This document shows, piece after piece, positions 61,968 through 64,000 of a DNA stretch of 64,000 nucleotides. The first letter of the stretch is position 1, and every line of letters starts with the position of its first letter. The notes beneath the pieces were generated by a model, which searched no databases, was not told the origin of the DNA, and saw only the letters and a program-made list of their open reading frames with translations. The DNA lies in the NCBI RefSeq assembly GCF_008369125.1, contig NZ_VOAY01000002.1:186001-250000 (forward strand), written 5' to 3'. The DNA is from Allopusillimonas sp008369125. Lineage in GTDB: Bacteria > Pseudomonadota > Gammaproteobacteria > Burkholderiales > Burkholderiaceae_B. The translations under genes and the position numbers were made by a program.

Positions 61968-62819
61968 ATGCCCAGAACCTCACGCGTCACGCGAGCCACA
62001 CAAGAATATGCCTACCCCGATCACCTGCGTCAGTGCCTCGAAGGCTTACCATCTTCGCCAGGCGTCTACATATTCCATACCGATGATCTCCAAGGCATGC
62101 CGCTGTACATCGGCAAGAGTGTCAATATTCGTCAGCGAGTGATGTCACACTTCAGAACACGTGAAGAATTTCGCATGCTGCATCAAACACGGAAGGTAAC
62201 GTTTATACCAACAGCTGGTGAGATTGGTGCGTTGCTGCTGGAAGCCCGCATGATTAAAGAACGCCAACCACTGTTCAATCAAAAGTTGCGCAGCAATAGG
62301 CAGTTATGTTCACTACGGCTACGTGACGGCAAGGCAGAGGTTGTTTATTCACGTGATATGGACTTTTCGGTCGAATCAGATCTGTATGGTCTTTTTCGCA
62401 GTCGCACCGCCGCACTAGATAAGCTGTATGAATTAGCGAATACTCACCGTCTATGCCACGGGATAATAGGGTTAGAAAAGTTGCCGTCAGATCGCAAATG
62501 TTTCCGCGCGTCGATCACTCGATGCGCGGGTGCATGCTACGGCATGGAAAGTTTGGCCGACCATACCAGCAGATTTAACGCAGCGCTCGAAAAACTGCGT
62601 GTGACATGTTGGCCGTATCCCGGTGCGGTCGGTTTGGTTGAACGTTTTCAAGGCACGACGCAAATTCATATAGTGCGCAATTGGTGTTATCTGGCGACCG
62701 TAGGCACTTCTGACGAAGCCGCTAAGCACGGTAAAGTCAGCGCGGGGTTTGATGCTGATGGTTATAAAATTTTATGTAGCGCTATTTTAAAAGAATCCGT
62801 CGAAATCATGCCTCTTTGA
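61968..62819 (+). CDS. cho: Excinuclease Cho (UvrC-like GIY-YIG nuclease)
   Basis: A 283-residue nuclease that makes the 3' incision in nucleotide excision repair together with UvrAB, in place of UvrC. It has the GIY-YIG domain: GVYIFHTDDLQG with GVY (32-34), PLYIGKSVNIRQR with YIG (47-49) and R55, and the metal-binding E92 in ALLLEARMIK. It lacks the second nuclease and helix-hairpin-helix domains of UvrC, as Cho does. A LexA box upstream predicts SOS induction. The start ATG 61968 is reasonable, though no clear ribosome site is visible. Confidence 0.88.
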   Translation: MPRTSRVTRATQEYAYPDHLRQCLEGLPSSPGVYIFHTDDLQGMPLYIGKSVNIRQRVMSHFRTREEFRMLHQTRKVTFIPTAGEIGALLLEARMIKERQPLFNQKLRSNRQLCSLRLRDGKAEVVYSRDMDFSVESDLYGLFRSRTAALDKLYELANTHRLCHGIIGLEKLPSDRKCFRASITRCAGACYGMESLADHTSRFNAALEKLRVTCWPYPGAVGLVERFQGTTQIHIVRNWCYLATVGTSDEAAKHGKVSAGFDADGYKILCSAILKESVEIMPL

Positions 62820-63099
62820 AGTCTGTTAGAAAGCCAACACACTTTATCGAACAGCCCTCCCCATTTATTTGCATTATGTACACTGCCAGTACAATTCCGT
62901 CTCGGCAAACGTGCACAACTGCGTTGCCCAAGAAAACATCCGGCAGCTGCCCAACACCCCTGGACAGCCGTCCGCTGGTACGCTGCGCCCAACCCTGTGC
63001 TGACAGCAAGCCTGGAATCGACCCGACCCACCCGGTACTGTTGCGTCGTTCCGATACCTATTTCATGTGTCTCAGTACAAAATTCAACATAGGTACTTC
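62820..63099. other. Intergenic region before Bug-type binding protein gene
   Basis: About 280 bases with no supported gene on either strand and no recognised element. AGG at 63091-63093 is the likely ribosome site of the next gene. Confidence 0.4.
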
Positions 63100-64000
63100 A
63101 TGTTCAAGCGAGTCAATATAATTACCGGCCTTGTAGCCAGCGCCCTTATCAGCGCAGCCGGCTTCGCCCACGCCGCTTACCCCGAACGACACGTCAGTTT
63201 GATTGTGCCGTTTCCTCCCGGACAAGCTACAGATATTTTTGCCCGTATGGTTGCCGAAGAGCTGGCAAAAGAATTCGGGCAAGCTGTCATTGTCGAGAAC
63301 AAGGCAGGCGCAGGAAGCAATATTGGGATGCAGTATGTCGCCCGGTCCAAACCCGATGGCTATACCCTTGCTGTTGGCGGTAGCGCCGGTGCTGTCAACC
63401 AAACGCTGTACAGCAAGCCTGGCTATTCTTTGAAAGAAGACTTCATCCCTGTAGGTGGAATCTTTACCGTACCGCTGATTTTCCTGGCCAATCCAAAAAG
63501 CGGTATTAATTCTATGGCAGACCTTATCGCGCAGGCCAAAGCCAAGCCAGACGAGCTTGCCTATGCCAGCGCCGGCATAGGTGGCACGCAGCATTTGTCG
63601 GCAGAGATGCTCAAGTCTGACGCCAACATTGAGCTGCGCCATATACCTTACAAAGGTAGTGGCCCTGCCCAGGCTGATTTCCTGGGCAACCATGTGCCGC
63701 TAATGGTCGACTCTGTTACGGCAGCCCTGCCAAATGTGCAATCGAACGCGGCCGTGCCGTTAGCCGTTACCACACGCGAACGTGTGTCGCAGCTGCCAGA
63801 CGTACCTACCGTCGCTGAATCGGGCTATCCCGGTTTTGAAGCAGTCGGCTGGGCAATGATCTTCGCGCCTGCCGGCACGCCTGACGATGTACTTAAGTAT
63901 CTTAATCAGAAAATCAACGCCATCCTTAAATCGCCCGCAATGGCCAACGCGCTCAGCGCACGCGGCGCCCAACCACTCGTCTATTCGCCGGAAGAAGGCA
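63100..64000 (+). CDS. Bug/TctC family substrate-binding protein, 5' part
   Basis: About 300 residues are visible and the frame runs off the window end. A signal peptide (MFKRVNIITGLVASALISAA, then GFAHA) precedes YPERHVSLIVPFPPGQATDIFAR, VENKAGAGSNIGMQYVARSKPDGYTL and PYKGSGPAQADFLGNHV, all typical of the Bug family of tripartite tricarboxylate transporter receptors, which are numerous in Bordetella relatives. It binds an organic acid or amide in the periplasm. Nearly the whole family length of about 320 residues is present. Confidence 0.9.
   Translation, partial: MFKRVNIITGLVASALISAAGFAHAAYPERHVSLIVPFPPGQATDIFARMVAEELAKEFGQAVIVENKAGAGSNIGMQYVARSKPDGYTLAVGGSAGAVNQTLYSKPGYSLKEDFIPVGGIFTVPLIFLANPKSGINSMADLIAQAKAKPDELAYASAGIGGTQHLSAEMLKSDANIELRHIPYKGSGPAQADFLGNHVPLMVDSVTAALPNVQSNAAVPLAVTTRERVSQLPDVPTVAESGYPGFEAVGWAMIFAPAGTPDDVLKYLNQKINAILKSPAMANALSARGAQPLVYSPEEG

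Overview
The window reads as chromosomal DNA of a betaproteobacterium of the order Burkholderiales, most likely family Alcaligenaceae (Bordetella, Pusillimonas or Advenella relatives). The reasons are the Bug/TctC-type solute-binding protein at the right edge, a DUF4148 protein, a TfdA-like dioxygenase, and many uptake systems for organic acids. This assignment is inferred from gene content alone. No rRNA, tRNA or CRISPR array was seen.

Layout. (1) 1-9902: the 3' part of a cellulose operon, bcsB(partial)-bcsZ-bcsC followed by wssF-wssG-wssH-wssI. The order matches wssC to wssI of the Pseudomonas fluorescens acetylated-cellulose operon. A membrane diguanylate cyclase (10126-11706, minus) converges on it and could supply the c-di-GMP that activates cellulose synthase. 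(2) 12304-19076: a five-gene Liv-type ABC importer, an IclR regulator and a TfdA-like Fe(II)/2-oxoglutarate dioxygenase. (3) 19135-23531: an elongation factor G gene away from any ribosomal operon, a YddA/SbmA-type ABC exporter, a small frameshifted gene and a clear terminator. (4) 23553-30548: a 2331-residue autotransporter with about 20-25 glycine-rich repeats, with a divergent AraC regulator, then a DUF2165 membrane protein and a hicBA toxin-antitoxin pair.

(5) 33370-48045: a ten-gene minus-strand catabolic operon (SgaA-like aminotransferase, TRAP transporter, amidase, second TRAP transporter, crotonase, CoA-transferase). It is divergent from a GntR/FCD regulator and a YdiJ-like FAD/Fe-S 2-hydroxyacid dehydrogenase. 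Two identical 13-bp palindromic-core sites lie just downstream of the two predicted promoters, which suggests one regulator controls both arms. (6) 48253-56259: a visibly more AT-rich minus-strand cluster (acyl-CoA ligase, Liv binding protein, crotonase, cyclase-family hydrolase, LivH-M-G-F), flanked on one side by a cytochrome c remnant. This looks like an acquired acid-catabolism module.

(7) 56653-64000: the ydbH-ynbE-ydbL envelope operon, with an internal 235-residue duplication in YdbH; insertion-sequence debris; a DUF4148 protein with a hairpin terminator; a short MscS-type channel; the nucleotide-excision nuclease Cho with a perfect LexA box inside its putative promoter; and the start of a tripartite tricarboxylate transporter binding protein. 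Overall the window combines biofilm matrix production, surface adhesion and scavenging of organic acids through three unrelated transporter classes.
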